Source of the DNA: Novosphingobium sp. SCN 66-18
Lineage (GTDB): Bacteria > Pseudomonadota > Alphaproteobacteria > Sphingomonadales > Sphingomonadaceae
Length of the DNA: 64,000 bases
Reading direction: 5' to 3'
NCBI GenBank assembly: GCA_001725355.1
Contig: MEGD01000014.1
Location: forward strand, 1 to 64,000
Shown: in pieces, positions 53,458 through 61,845 of the stretch
Layout of the letters: every line of letters begins with the position of its first letter
Position numbering within the stretch: the first letter of the stretch is position 1
Made by a program: the position numbers and the translations under genes
Notes under the pieces: model-generated
Told to the model about the DNA's origin: nothing
Databases searched by the model: none
The model's input: the letters and a program-made list of their open reading frames with translations, nothing else

Positions 53458-54743
53458 GGCCTATCTCCTGTTGTCTGGTCGCCTGTTATCTGGTCACCGG
53501 TCATTTGCGCGCCCGCTTTCCGGCGGATCGCGCGCAAGGCCTCGCGGCTGCGCTCGGCTTCGCCCCCTGTCGCCATCAGGCTGCGCAGGATGCCTTCGCG
53601 GATGCCGCGATCGGCGATGCCCAGCCGTTCCGCCGGCCAGATGTCGAAAATCGATTCGAGAATCGCGCAGCCGGCGACCACCAGATCGGACCGCTCGCGC
53701 CCGATGCAGGGCACCGCGATGCGTTCGGTCGGGCTGAGCGAGGACAGCCGGCGGCTGATCCCGCGCATCGATTCGACCGGCACGATCAGCCCGTCCACCG
53801 CGCGCCGGTCATATTGCGGCAGCTTCAGGTGCAGGCTGGCCAGGGTTGTTACCGTTCCGCTCGTGCCCAGCAGGCGGATCGCGCCGCGCGCCAGCGCCGC
53901 CTTGCGCTCGCCCGCCACGCGTTCGGCAAAGGCGGCGAATCCTTCGTCCACGCGCCGCCGCATCTCCGCGAAAGCGGCCGCGCGCGCCGCCGGCTCGTCG
54001 GGAATGGGGCCGATGCTCTCGGTCAGCGAAACGACGCCCCACGGCACGCTCTGCCAGTCGAGGATGCGCGGCACCGGCTCGCCGGTATCGACCAGCACCA
54101 TCTCGGTCGATCCGCCGCCGATGTCGAAGATCATCGCCGGGCCGTCGCCGTGTTCCAGCAGGATGTGGCAGCCCAGCACCGCCAGCCGCGCCTCTTCCTG
54201 CGCGGTGATGATGTTCAGCCGGATGCCGGTCTCGCTATGCACGCGCTCGATGAATTCCGCACCGTTGGTGGCGCGCCGACAGGCCTCGGTCGCCACCGAG
54301 CGGGCCAGGTGGACGTTGCGCTTGCGCAGCTTCTCGGCGCAGACGTGCAGTGCGCCCAGCGCGCGGTCCATCGCCGCGTCGGAAAGGCGGCCGGACTGCG
54401 CCAGCCCTTCGCCCAGCCGCACCACGCGGCTGAACGCGTCGATCACCACGAAATGATCGCCCGAAGGCCGCGCGATCAGCAACCGGCAGTTGTTGGTGCC
54501 GAGATCGATCGCGGCATAGGCCTGGCGATGGAACGGCATGGGCCGGTTCCACAGCGGCCGCGCCTGCGCCGGATCCTCCGGCAAGGCTGGTGTCTCGGGC
54601 GGGCGCAAGGCACCCTGGGGAACGCCGGCGGCTTTCGGTTGCGGAGACGAGGAACCGGCCAGAGCGTGCGGCGGAGGTCGTTGCCGCTTCTTGCTGCCGG
54701 AACGCGCCCCCTGCCCCGGGGCCGGCGGATTGATCTCCGCCAT
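53454..54743 (-). CDS. Ppx/GppA family exopolyphosphatase / pppGpp phosphohydrolase
   Basis: An ASKHA-fold phosphatase of 429 residues that splits polyphosphate or converts pppGpp to ppGpp. Motifs are AAIDLGTNNCRLLIARP, the catalytic Glu region TAQEEARLAVLG, the phosphate loop IFDIGGGSTEMVLVD and LLGTSGTVTTLASLH. The first 70 residues are Pro/Gln-rich and probably disordered; the domain itself begins near PFHRQAYAAID. The C-terminal end has three copies of a TGD-xx unit. It is coupled to rlmE. The activity cannot be settled between Ppx and GppA. Confidence 0.93.
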   Translation of the reverse strand: MAEINPPAPGQGARSGSKKRQRPPPHALAGSSSPQPKAAGVPQGALRPPETPALPEDPAQARPLWNRPMPFHRQAYAAIDLGTNNCRLLIARPSGDHFVVIDAFSRVVRLGEGLAQSGRLSDAAMDRALGALHVCAEKLRKRNVHLARSVATEACRRATNGAEFIERVHSETGIRLNIITAQEEARLAVLGCHILLEHGDGPAMIFDIGGGSTEMVLVDTGEPVPRILDWQSVPWGVVSLTESIGPIPDEPAARAAAFAEMRRRVDEGFAAFAERVAGERKAALARGAIRLLGTSGTVTTLASLHLKLPQYDRRAVDGLIVPVESMRGISRRLSSLSPTERIAVPCIGRERSDLVVAGCAILESIFDIWPAERLGIADRGIREGILRSLMATGGEAERSREALRAIRRKAGAQMTGDQITGDQTTGDRP

Positions 54744-54871
54744 GTTTCAATTCGCTTATGTTTTCCCGCCTGCGTGATGCGTGGCGGGTACTTGGCGGCC
54801 ATGGTAACGGCACGAGGGACGCCCGGCAAGACCGCCGCGCCCGCATCGCGCGGAACGGCGCGCAAGGCCGC

Positions 54872-54900
54872 TTGACTTGCCGCCAGCCCCCCTCTAAGTG
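54872..54900 (+). promoter_or_regulatory. Promoter of tRNA-Gln
   Basis: TTGACT (54872-54877), 17 bases, TAAGTG (54895-54900). The -35 is good and the -10 is weak. It ends 11 bases before the tRNA, which suits direct expression. Confidence 0.5.
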
Positions 54901-54911
54901 CGCCGCTCCAT

Positions 54912-54985
54912 TGCCCGATCGTCTAATGGTAAGACTACGGACTCTGACTCCGTCAATCGAGGTTCGAATCCTCGTCGGGCATCCA
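54912..54985 (+). tRNA. tRNA-Gln, anticodon CTG
   Basis: A full cloverleaf: acceptor TGCCCGA with TCGGGCA (U1-A72 pair, typical of tRNA-Gln), anticodon stem ACGGA/TCCGT with loop CTCTGAC (anticodon CTG, reading CAG), T loop TTCGAAT and encoded CCA. Confidence 0.97.
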
Positions 54986-55210
54986 ATTTCCCAGTCTGAA
55001 ATCAATAACTTGCGCAATGGCAAGACCGCTTGCGGCGGTTCTCGCTCGTTGCGTTGAGAATGGCTGTTCCAGCCGTTTTCCCAAGCACCGCCGCGCGTCG
55101 CCAAAATCGACGCCACTCCCAGGGCCATCAGGTGCCGCTGCACGGGCGTTGTCCCCTGTTCCCCAACCGGCCACGCCGGATCGTCCCCTGCCCGTGAGGC
55201 GGGCGCGAAC

Positions 55211-55236
55211 AAAAAAAAGGCCGGCAAAAGCCGGCC
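55211..55236 (-). terminator. Strong rho-independent terminator with no protein gene upstream
   Basis: On the minus strand GGCCGGC, TTTT loop, GCCGGCC is followed by eight T residues. The nearest minus-strand protein gene (cytochrome c) already ends at its own terminator 140 bases upstream, so this one should serve a separate short transcript. Confidence 0.85.
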
Positions 55237-55360
55237 CTTGGAAAGTTTGGGAGAGGATGCCTGAAAGGCCCGCCCTATGTGCCGTCGGGGGTGCCCTTTC
55301 GCAAGTGCGAAGGGCGAAGATCGAGTTGCATGATTTGCAACCTCCGGCCGTGGACCCACG
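55211..55360 (-). ncRNA. Candidate small RNA
   Basis: Between two minus-strand terminators lies about 150 bases with a stable hairpin (GCCCTTTCGCA/TGCGAAGGGC, 55293-55315) and a pyrimidine-rich single-stranded segment (CATCCTCTCCCAAAC) able to pair with ribosome binding sites. The 3' end is the T8 terminator. The 5' end is a guess; no clear promoter was found. An 18-codon ORF (55275-55331, start MQLDLRPSHL, with GGAGG nine bases before) could alternatively make it a tiny mRNA or a leader. Confidence 0.5.
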
Positions 55361-55375
55361 AAAAGCCAGCAAAAA

Positions 55376-55400
55376 GGGCACCCGGACCGGCCGGATGCCC
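55376..55400 (-). terminator. Terminator of the two-domain cytochrome c gene
   Basis: On the minus strand GGGCATCCGG pairs with CCGGGTGCCC, followed by TTTTT, 35 bases after the cytochrome stop codon. Confidence 0.85.
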
Positions 55401-55434
55401 CTTTTCACGTGCTGCCTTTCGGGAAAAAGGCGGC

Positions 55435-56325
55435 TTACTTCTTCGACTTGAGATAGGCGATCACGTCGGCGCGGTCCTGCGCGCTGGGCAGGCCGGCGAA
55501 CGTCATCTTGGTGCCCGCGGCGAACTTGGCCGGGCCGGACAGCCACGCGTCGAGCGTCGCGTCGTCCCAGGTGCCGCCCTTGGCCTTGAGCGCGTCGGAG
55601 AAGGCGAAGCCGCCACGGTCGCCGGCAACCTTTTCGCCGGCAACGCCGAACAGGTTGGGACCGATGCCGTTGGCGCCGCCCTGGTCGATGGTGTGGCAGG
55701 CCTTGCACTTGGCGAAGATCTTTTCGCCCTTGGCGGCATCGCCGACCACGGCTGCGGCGGCCGGCGCGGCGCCGGCGGCGGGAACCGCCTCAGGCGCGGG
55801 CAGCGGCAGGTTGGAGCCCTTGCTGTTGAGATAAAGGATCACGTCGGCGCGGTCCTGCGGGTTGGCGATGCCGGCGAAGGTCATCTTGGTGCCGTCCGCG
55901 AACTTCTTGGGGTTGGTCAGCCATTCATCGAGGCTGGCGAAATCCCACTTGCCGCCCTTGGCCTTGAGCGCGTCGGAGAAGGCGAAGCCGCCACGGCCCG
56001 AGGCCATGGCATCGCCCACGATTTCATAGAGATTCGGCCCGATGCCGTTGGCCGCGCCCTGATCGATGGTGTGGCAGGCCTTGCACTTGGCGAAGATCGC
56101 CTCGCCCTTGGCGGCATCCGCCTTGGCCAGACGGTTGGCGATCGGTTCGAGCGCCGCCGCGCCGGCGCCGCCTTCGGCTTCCACGCCTTCGATGGCGTAA
56201 CCCGCCTTTTCGGGGGCATGGTGCTTGTCAGCCATGAAATAGTGGCTGGAAAGGCTGGAAAGCCCCAGTGCCACGATCCCGCCGAACAAGGTCCAACCGG
56301 CGATGGTATTGAAACGGTCGTCCAT
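55435..56325 (-). CDS. Membrane-anchored dihaem cytochrome c (two tandem class I domains)
   Basis: A 296-residue membrane-bound electron carrier. MDDRFNTIAGWTLFGGIVAL is an N-terminal TM anchor as in CycM-type cytochromes. Two homologous domains follow: CKACH at 81-85 with axial Met148, and CKACH at 207-211 with Met274. A Pro/Ala linker (LPLPAPEAVPAAGAAPAA) joins them. The domains share long identical stretches (GRGGFAFSDALKAKGG or near), so they arose by internal duplication. The frame is open upstream, but the anchor sets the start at 56325. It would link complex III and terminal oxidases, which is inferred. Confidence 0.92.
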   Translation of the reverse strand: MDDRFNTIAGWTLFGGIVALGLSSLSSHYFMADKHHAPEKAGYAIEGVEAEGGAGAAALEPIANRLAKADAAKGEAIFAKCKACHTIDQGAANGIGPNLYEIVGDAMASGRGGFAFSDALKAKGGKWDFASLDEWLTNPKKFADGTKMTFAGIANPQDRADVILYLNSKGSNLPLPAPEAVPAAGAAPAAAAVVGDAAKGEKIFAKCKACHTIDQGGANGIGPNLFGVAGEKVAGDRGGFAFSDALKAKGGTWDDATLDAWLSGPAKFAAGTKMTFAGLPSAQDRADVIAYLKSKK

Positions 56326-56551
56326 TCCCTGCCCCACTTGGCGCCCGCCGACCCCATTGCCGGCCCCCAGCGCAATTTTGGCCGCTCTAGTCAGGCCTCC
56401 GCGCGCGCGCAAGAGCGATTGCGCCGATGACGCCGCAAAGAATGCGAACAACGATCCCCGATCGCCGCCTGTTCGCGGGGGATTCGCGCCCCGGCGTTGG
56501 CCGAATTGTGGGTTGCCGCGTGGCCGGTCGCGGCCTAATCGCCGGCGCATC

Positions 56552-57442
56552 ATGCAAAGCTACCCTGCTCCCGCGCTCGCCCTGGTCGAATCGATGGCCG
56601 CCGCCGCCGCCCGCGAACCCGCGCGCGCCGTGGCGTTTCAGGGCGCGCCGGGCGCCAATTCGCACCGCGCGGCGATGGACGCGCTGCCCGGCTGCCTGCC
56701 GCTGCCATGCTTTTCGTTCGAGGACGCGCTGGATGCGGTGAAGGACGGGCGCGCCGGCAAGGCGATCATCCCGATCGAGAATTCGCAGCATGGCCGCGTC
56801 GCCGACATCCACTTCCTGCTGCCCGAAAGCGGGTTGTCGATCGTCGGCGAATACTTCCTGCCGATTCACGCGGCGCTGATGGCCACGGGCGATGGTCCGT
56901 TCGCCGGCGCCTACAGCCACCCGCAGGCGCTGGGCCAGTCGCGCCATTTCCTGCGCGCGCGGGGCATCGTGCCGCTGTCCTATGCCGATACCGCCGGCGC
57001 GGCGGCCTATGTCGCCGAACTGGGCGATCCGGCCATGGCCGCCATCGCCCCGCGCATCGCCGCCGAACTTTATGGCCTGAAAGTGATCGAGGACAACGTG
57101 GAGGATGCGCACGACAACACCACGCGCTTCGTGGTGCTGGCGCGCGAGCCGCTCCATCCTGCCCAGATCGCCGGCCCGGCGATCACCACCTTCGTGTTCG
57201 AGGTGCGCAACATCCCCGCCGCGCTCTACAAGGCGCTGGGCGGTTTCGCGACCAACGGCGTCAACATGACCAAGCTGGAAAGCTACCAGCGGGGGGCGAG
57301 CTTCGCCGCCACGGAGTTCTTCTGCGACATCGTGGGAACGCCCGGCGATCCGGCCGTGGACCGGGCGCTGGAGGAACTGGGCTTCTTCGCCAAGCGCGTC
57401 CGGATGCTCGGCACCTATCCCCTGCAGCGCGAGCGCGGCTGA
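56552..57442 (+). CDS. pheA: Prephenate dehydratase
   Basis: This enzyme makes phenylpyruvate from prephenate in phenylalanine synthesis. From MQSYPAPALALVESMAAA it has 296 residues: a PDT domain (VAFQGAPGANSHRAAM, IPIENSQHGRVAD, YSHPQALGQSRHFL, the catalytic Thr in DNTTRFVVLA) and a C-terminal ACT domain (NIPAALYKALGGFATNGVNM, TKLESYQRG) that gives feedback control by phenylalanine. It has no chorismate mutase part, as usual in alphaproteobacteria. The ATG is chosen from the family start; the open frame reaches further up but does not match. Confidence 0.96.
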   Translation: MQSYPAPALALVESMAAAAAREPARAVAFQGAPGANSHRAAMDALPGCLPLPCFSFEDALDAVKDGRAGKAIIPIENSQHGRVADIHFLLPESGLSIVGEYFLPIHAALMATGDGPFAGAYSHPQALGQSRHFLRARGIVPLSYADTAGAAAYVAELGDPAMAAIAPRIAAELYGLKVIEDNVEDAHDNTTRFVVLAREPLHPAQIAGPAITTFVFEVRNIPAALYKALGGFATNGVNMTKLESYQRGASFAATEFFCDIVGTPGDPAVDRALEELGFFAKRVRMLGTYPLQRERG

Positions 57443-57533
57443 ACGGGACGGCGGCTTCACGCGGGCATCGTCGCATCGGCTTCGGTGACATCCCCCCTTG
57501 CCGCTCCGGGAAGGGCGTGCGACCACTGGCCCC

Positions 57534-58244
57534 GTGACTGCCAAGGTGGGGCCAATCGCTGGACAGCAAGGTGCGGAAGCGGGCGCACAGGCGGGGGAAC
57601 ACGCCTGGCGCGCGATGCGCGACATCAAGGATATCCAGTTCGCCCCCGTCCCGCCGGAGCATATCGTCCCGCCGCAGCCGCCAGCCTGGCTGGAGGCCAT
57701 CGCGAGGTTCCTCGCCGAGCTGCTCAAGCCGCTCAGCCAGTGGCTGGGGCGGTGGCTGGGCCTCGGCTTCGGCGTGTTCGAAACGGTTCTGCTGGTGCTG
57801 ATCGCGGCCGGCGCGCTGTGGATCGCGTGGAGCCTGCTGTGGCCCTTGTGGCGTGACCGGCGCCCGCGCGAAGCGGCGGGGGAGGCCGAATGGACGCCCG
57901 ATCGCACCGCCGCCATCGCCCTGCTCGAAGAGGCCGACCGGCTGGCCGCCGAGGGCCGCTATGGCGAAGCCGCGCACCTCCTGCTGCAGCGCAGCGTCCA
58001 CCATATCGCCACCGCGCGCCCGGAATGGCTGACCCCTTCGACCACCTCGCGCGAGATCGGCGCGATCGCCGCGCTGCCCGTGGCGGCGAAGCAGGCGTTT
58101 GGCGTGATCGCGCGCGAGGTGGAGCGCAGCCTGTTCGCGCTGCGCGGATTGAGCGCCGAGGACTGGAGCCGCGCGCGCGAGGCCTATGCGCGCTTCGCCG
58201 TGGCGGATCTAAAAGCGGCTGATCTGAAAAGCGCGCAGGGATGA
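57534..58244 (+). CDS. DUF4129 domain membrane protein, first gene of the MoxR operon
   Basis: A 236-residue protein with one central TM helix (FGVFETVLLVLIAAGALWIAW, near residues 80-105) and a cytoplasmic or periplasmic helical DUF4129 domain behind it (ALLEEADRLAAEGRYGEAAH, then LLQRSVHHIA and REIGAIAALP). The start is uncertain: GTG at 57534 (TAKVGPIAGQQG) is used; a TTG at 57498 adds 12 residues. Neither has a good ribosome binding site. The stop overlaps the DUF4350 gene (ATGA). Function unknown. Confidence 0.75.
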   Translation: MTAKVGPIAGQQGAEAGAQAGEHAWRAMRDIKDIQFAPVPPEHIVPPQPPAWLEAIARFLAELLKPLSQWLGRWLGLGFGVFETVLLVLIAAGALWIAWSLLWPLWRDRRPREAAGEAEWTPDRTAAIALLEEADRLAAEGRYGEAAHLLLQRSVHHIATARPEWLTPSTTSREIGAIAALPVAAKQAFGVIAREVERSLFALRGLSAEDWSRAREAYARFAVADLKAADLKSAQG

Positions 58245-59518
58245 ACGAATCCCCCTTCCGCCCGCGCACGGTGCTGGGGCTCGTCGCCGTCGGCGCGATC
58301 GCCTTCGTCGCGCTGTTGTGGTTCCTCGGCAATGGCGGGGGGAACGCCAACAACGGTGGCGGGCACGCCGGCGGGCGGGGGCTGAACGGCTTTGCCGGCC
58401 TGGTCGCCATGCTGGAGGCGGACGACGTCGAAATCCGCCGGGCGCGGCGCAAGGACGCGCTCAGGGATGTGGGGCTGCTGGTACTGACCCCGCCGGCCGA
58501 GGCCAAAGGCGAGGATATCGCCAAGATCGTCAACGAACGGCGCATGATCGGGCCAACGCTGGTCGTCACGCCCAAATGGGTCGCCGCGCCGGTAAGCCAG
58601 CAGCGCAAGGCCAAGGTGCCGCGCGGCTGGACCGAGCTGGTCGGCACGGAAGCGCCGCGATGGAACGGGTTCCACGACGATATCGCCGTGCGCCTGACCA
58701 GCCATCGCGATTCGCCCGCAGGGGGCTGGCGCGCCATCGGCCGCGCGGGGCGGCTGCCGGACGATCGGCAGGTGCTGTCGGGCGAAGGCAAGGCGCTGAT
58801 CCCGCTTGTCCGTTCGGGTAACGGCCGCATCCTGGCGGCCTTCGTCGACGATGACGGCTACTATCCCGCGCTCAATGATTTCGCAGGGGTGGATCACGAC
58901 GTGGGCGGAGACGACGACGGGCTTTACCCCGTGGTCTTCGTGTTCGAGCCGGACCTGCTCGATAACTGGGGACTGGCGGATCGCGACACCGCGCTGATGG
59001 CGCGCGAACTGGTGCTGACCGCCGCCGACGGAACGACCCAGCCGGTCACGTTCGACCTCACGCTCAATGGCCTTGGCGCCAGCCGTAACCTGTTGTCGCT
59101 GGCCTTCGAGCCGCCGTTCCTGGCGGCCACGATCTGCCTGCTGCTCGCCATGGTGGCGGTGGGCTGGCGGGCGTTCTGCCGGTTCGGCCCCGCCCGCCAG
59201 CAGGGTCGCGCCATCGCGCTGGGCAAGACCGCGCTGGTGGAAAACGCCGCCGGCCTGATCCGCCGCGCCGGACGGGTCCATCTCGTCACCGGGCCTTATG
59301 CCGATGCGGTGCGCGACCGGCTGATCGCGGCGCTGGGCCTGCCGCGCGGGCACGCACCCGCCGAAGCCGAAGCGATGATAGACCGCGCGCAGGAACGGCG
59401 CGGCCTTTCCGGACCGCCGTTTTCCGAACTGGCGAACAAGCTGCGCGCCACGCGCAAACCGCACGAGGTGGCGCGCCGCGCCGCCGCGCTCCAGCAGATC
59501 GAGAAGGATTTGACGTGA
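58241..59518 (+). CDS. DUF4350 domain membrane protein
   Basis: A 425-residue protein with an N-terminal TM (VLGLVAVGAIAFVALLWFL), a Gly/Asn-rich linker, an extracytoplasmic DUF4350 domain (related to GldG-type/ThuA-like folds; VGLLVLTPPAEAKGEDIAKI and GRILAAFVDDDGYYP), a second TM near residues 285-305 (FLAATICLLLAMVAVGW) and a C-terminal cytoplasmic helical tail. It overlaps genes on both sides by four bases. In this operon type it is thought to be part of a membrane complex served by the MoxR ATPase; no activity is known. Confidence 0.8.
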   Translation: MNESPFRPRTVLGLVAVGAIAFVALLWFLGNGGGNANNGGGHAGGRGLNGFAGLVAMLEADDVEIRRARRKDALRDVGLLVLTPPAEAKGEDIAKIVNERRMIGPTLVVTPKWVAAPVSQQRKAKVPRGWTELVGTEAPRWNGFHDDIAVRLTSHRDSPAGGWRAIGRAGRLPDDRQVLSGEGKALIPLVRSGNGRILAAFVDDDGYYPALNDFAGVDHDVGGDDDGLYPVVFVFEPDLLDNWGLADRDTALMARELVLTAADGTTQPVTFDLTLNGLGASRNLLSLAFEPPFLAATICLLLAMVAVGWRAFCRFGPARQQGRAIALGKTALVENAAGLIRRAGRVHLVTGPYADAVRDRLIAALGLPRGHAPAEAEAMIDRAQERRGLSGPPFSELANKLRATRKPHEVARRAAALQQIEKDLT

Positions 59519-60492
59519 CCGAGGGACAGGAGACGATGACGCTGGAGCAGGTGCGCGCGCTGGCGCAGGCGATCCGCGGGGAAGTGGGCAAGGCCGTGAT
59601 CGGGCAGGACGGGATCGTCGACCACCTGCTGATCGCGCTGTTCGCGGGCGGCCATGTCCTGCTCGAAGGGCCGCCGGGCACGGCCAAGACCTTCCTTGCG
59701 CAAAGCTTCGCCGCCGCGCTGGGCCTCGATTTCGGGCGCATCCAGTTCACGCCGGACCTGATGCCGGGCGATATCCTGGGCTCCAACCTGTTCAACTTCC
59801 AGACCAGCCAGTTCACGCTCACGCGGGGGCCGATCTTCCACGAGCTGCTGCTGGCCGATGAAATCAACCGCACCCCGCCCAAGACCCAGGCCGCGCTGCT
59901 CGAAGCGATGCAGGAACGGCGCGTGACGCTGGACGGGGAAATCCACCCGCTGTCGGACCGGTTCATGGTGGTCGCCACGCAGAACCCGATCGAGAGCCAG
60001 GGCGTCTATCCGCTGCCCGAGGCGCAGCTCGACCGCTTCCTGTTCAAGGTGCTGGTGCCCTATCCCTCGTTCGAGGAAGAGGCGCGCATCGTCCTGCGGT
60101 ATGGCGAGGGCGCGCGGTCGGCGAAGCCCGCAGAGCTGGGCGTGACGGCCGTGGCCAATGGCGCCACGCTGCGCGCCGCCACCGCCGCGATCGGGCAGGT
60201 CGCGCTGGCCGATTCGATCGTCGACTACGTGGTGCGGCTGGTGCGCGCCACGCGCGACAGCGCCGATCTGGTTGCCGGGGCCAGCCCGCGCGCCGCCGTG
60301 CTGCTGGCCGGGGCCGCGCGTGCCCGCGCCGCCCTGGACGGGCGCGACTACGTGATCCCCGACGACGTCAAGGCACTGGCCATCGCCGTGCTGCGGCACC
60401 GCATGCTGCTCAGCCCCGCCGCCGAGATCGAGGGCCGGCAGGTCGAGGCGATCGTCGCCGATCTGGTGCAGGGAACCGAGGCGCCGCGTTGA
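59515..60492 (+). CDS. MoxR family AAA+ ATPase
   Basis: A 325-residue chaperone-like AAA+ ATPase. Walker A is GPPGTAKT at residues 52-59, Walker B LLLADEINR near 112-118, sensor 1 in VVATQNPIESQG and the arginine-finger region AQLDRFLFKV. MoxR proteins often insert metal or assemble partner complexes with VWA proteins. Here the VWA-like DUF58 partner follows directly. GTG start overlapping the previous stop as GTGA. Confidence 0.94.
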   Translation: MTEGQETMTLEQVRALAQAIRGEVGKAVIGQDGIVDHLLIALFAGGHVLLEGPPGTAKTFLAQSFAAALGLDFGRIQFTPDLMPGDILGSNLFNFQTSQFTLTRGPIFHELLLADEINRTPPKTQAALLEAMQERRVTLDGEIHPLSDRFMVVATQNPIESQGVYPLPEAQLDRFLFKVLVPYPSFEEEARIVLRYGEGARSAKPAELGVTAVANGATLRAATAAIGQVALADSIVDYVVRLVRATRDSADLVAGASPRAAVLLAGAARARAALDGRDYVIPDDVKALAIAVLRHRMLLSPAAEIEGRQVEAIVADLVQGTEAPR

Positions 60493-61835
60493 GCGAAGCC
60501 GTGGCCTCGCGCCGCTGGCCCGTCGCCTATCCCACGGCGCGGGCCACGCTGCTGCTGGCGGCGGCCGCGCCGCTGGCGCTGATCGTCGCGGCGCTGGCGC
60601 CGGCAGCGTGGATCGTCGCGCCGGCGTTTGGCGGGGCCTTGCTGCTGCTGGTCCTGCTCGACGCGCTGTTCGCGGGCGGGCTGCGCGGCGTTCGCCTGCT
60701 CGCCCCGCGCGATGCCGAAGTGGGCGAGCCCGTTGCCCTCGCGCTGGAGGCGGACCTTGCCCGCGCTCCGCGCTGGGCGCGGGCGCAGGCCGCGCTGGCT
60801 GTCGATCTCCGACTGCATCCCGGCGGGCGGCTGGTGCTGCCGCTGGCGGCCGGGGCCGAAGGCTGGCGCGGGGATGCCACGCTCACCCCCAACCGGCGCG
60901 GAACCGGGGCGATCGGGCGCTTCTGGCTGCGCTGGTCCGGCCCGCTTGGCCTTGCCCATCGCCAGGTGCGCGTGGACAGCGACGCGCTGGTCCGCGTGCG
61001 GCCGAACATCGCCCCGGTGCGCAGCCCCGCGCTCCAGATCTTCCTGCGCGACGCCCAGTTCGGCATGGTCGCCCGGCGCATTCGCGGCGAAGGCACGGAT
61101 TTCGAGGCGCTGGCCGAATACGAACCCGGCATGGACCGGCGGCGGATCGACTGGAAGAGCTCTGCCCGCCACGCCCGGCTGTTCGCCAAGGAATACGAGG
61201 TCGAACGCAACAACCAGATCGTCTTCGCCTTCGATTGCGGGCAGACGATGTGCGAGCCCGTCGCCGGCCTCCCGCGCATCGATCGCGCCGTCACCGCCGC
61301 GCTCACCACCGCCTACGTGGCGCTGAAGGCGCAGGATCGCGTGGCGCTCTATGGCTTCGCCGCACGGCCGCAGCTGCTGACGCCCTTCGTCACCCATTCG
61401 CGCGATTTCGCCCGGCTCCAGCACGCCGCCGCCACGCTGGATTACCACGCCGAGGAGCCGAACTTCACGCTGGCGCTGTCGCAGCTTTCCGCGCGGCTCC
61501 AGCGCCGTTCGCTGATCGTGCTGTTTTCGGACTTCACCGATCCCACCAGCGCCGAACTGATGGTCGAGAACCTGGGCCGGCTGGTCGAACGCCATATCGT
61601 GATGTTCGTGGTCATGGCCGATGCCGAACTGGCCGGGATCGTCGCCGCCCCCGCGCGCGACATGCAGGCGGTGGCCATGGCGGTCACCGCCACGGCGCTC
61701 GCCCGCCAGCGCGCGCTGGTGCTGCAACGCCTGCGCCACCTGGGCGTGCGCGTGGTGGAAGCGCCCCACGACCGGATCGGGATGCGGTTGCTGGACGCCT
61801 ATCTCGCGGTCAAGCGGCAGGGAAGCATCGGATGA
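60489..61835 (+). CDS. DUF58 domain protein (VWA-like partner of MoxR)
   Basis: A 448-residue protein with two N-terminal TM helices (ATLLLAAAAPLALIVAAL and the next hydrophobic run) and a DUF58 domain marked by EYEPGMDRRRIDWKSSAR. It continues into a VWA-like fold (IVFAFDCGQTMCEP, VLFSDFTDPTSAELM) in which the metal-site DxSxS is altered to DCGQT, so metal binding may be lost. TTG start overlapping the MoxR stop as TTGA. Confidence 0.9.
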   Translation: MSEAVASRRWPVAYPTARATLLLAAAAPLALIVAALAPAAWIVAPAFGGALLLLVLLDALFAGGLRGVRLLAPRDAEVGEPVALALEADLARAPRWARAQAALAVDLRLHPGGRLVLPLAAGAEGWRGDATLTPNRRGTGAIGRFWLRWSGPLGLAHRQVRVDSDALVRVRPNIAPVRSPALQIFLRDAQFGMVARRIRGEGTDFEALAEYEPGMDRRRIDWKSSARHARLFAKEYEVERNNQIVFAFDCGQTMCEPVAGLPRIDRAVTAALTTAYVALKAQDRVALYGFAARPQLLTPFVTHSRDFARLQHAAATLDYHAEEPNFTLALSQLSARLQRRSLIVLFSDFTDPTSAELMVENLGRLVERHIVMFVVMADAELAGIVAAPARDMQAVAMAVTATALARQRALVLQRLRHLGVRVVEAPHDRIGMRLLDAYLAVKRQGSIG

Positions 61836-61845
61836 GCAGGCGCCT

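Larger units (their letters stand above)
54986..55434. other. 449-base interval without a supported protein gene
   Basis: The first 220 bases hold nothing I can name; long open frames there are continuations of the tRNA antisense and show no family similarity. From about 55205 on there are two minus-strand terminators (55211-55236 and 55376-55400). Between them lies structured sequence best explained as a small RNA gene. The second terminator ends the cytochrome c transcript. Confidence 0.6.

Noticed and set aside
54802..54875. 24-codon ORF (start MVTARGTPGK) before tRNA-Gln
   Set aside because: No ribosome binding site, simple Ala/Arg/Thr composition, and it overlaps the tRNA promoter.
54912..55359. 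tRNA-Gln as an integration site (attB) with an integrase remnant behind
   Set aside because: No second copy of the tRNA 3' end and no integrase similarity in the following 450 bases. Frames reading CPTRIRT there are just the antisense of the tRNA.
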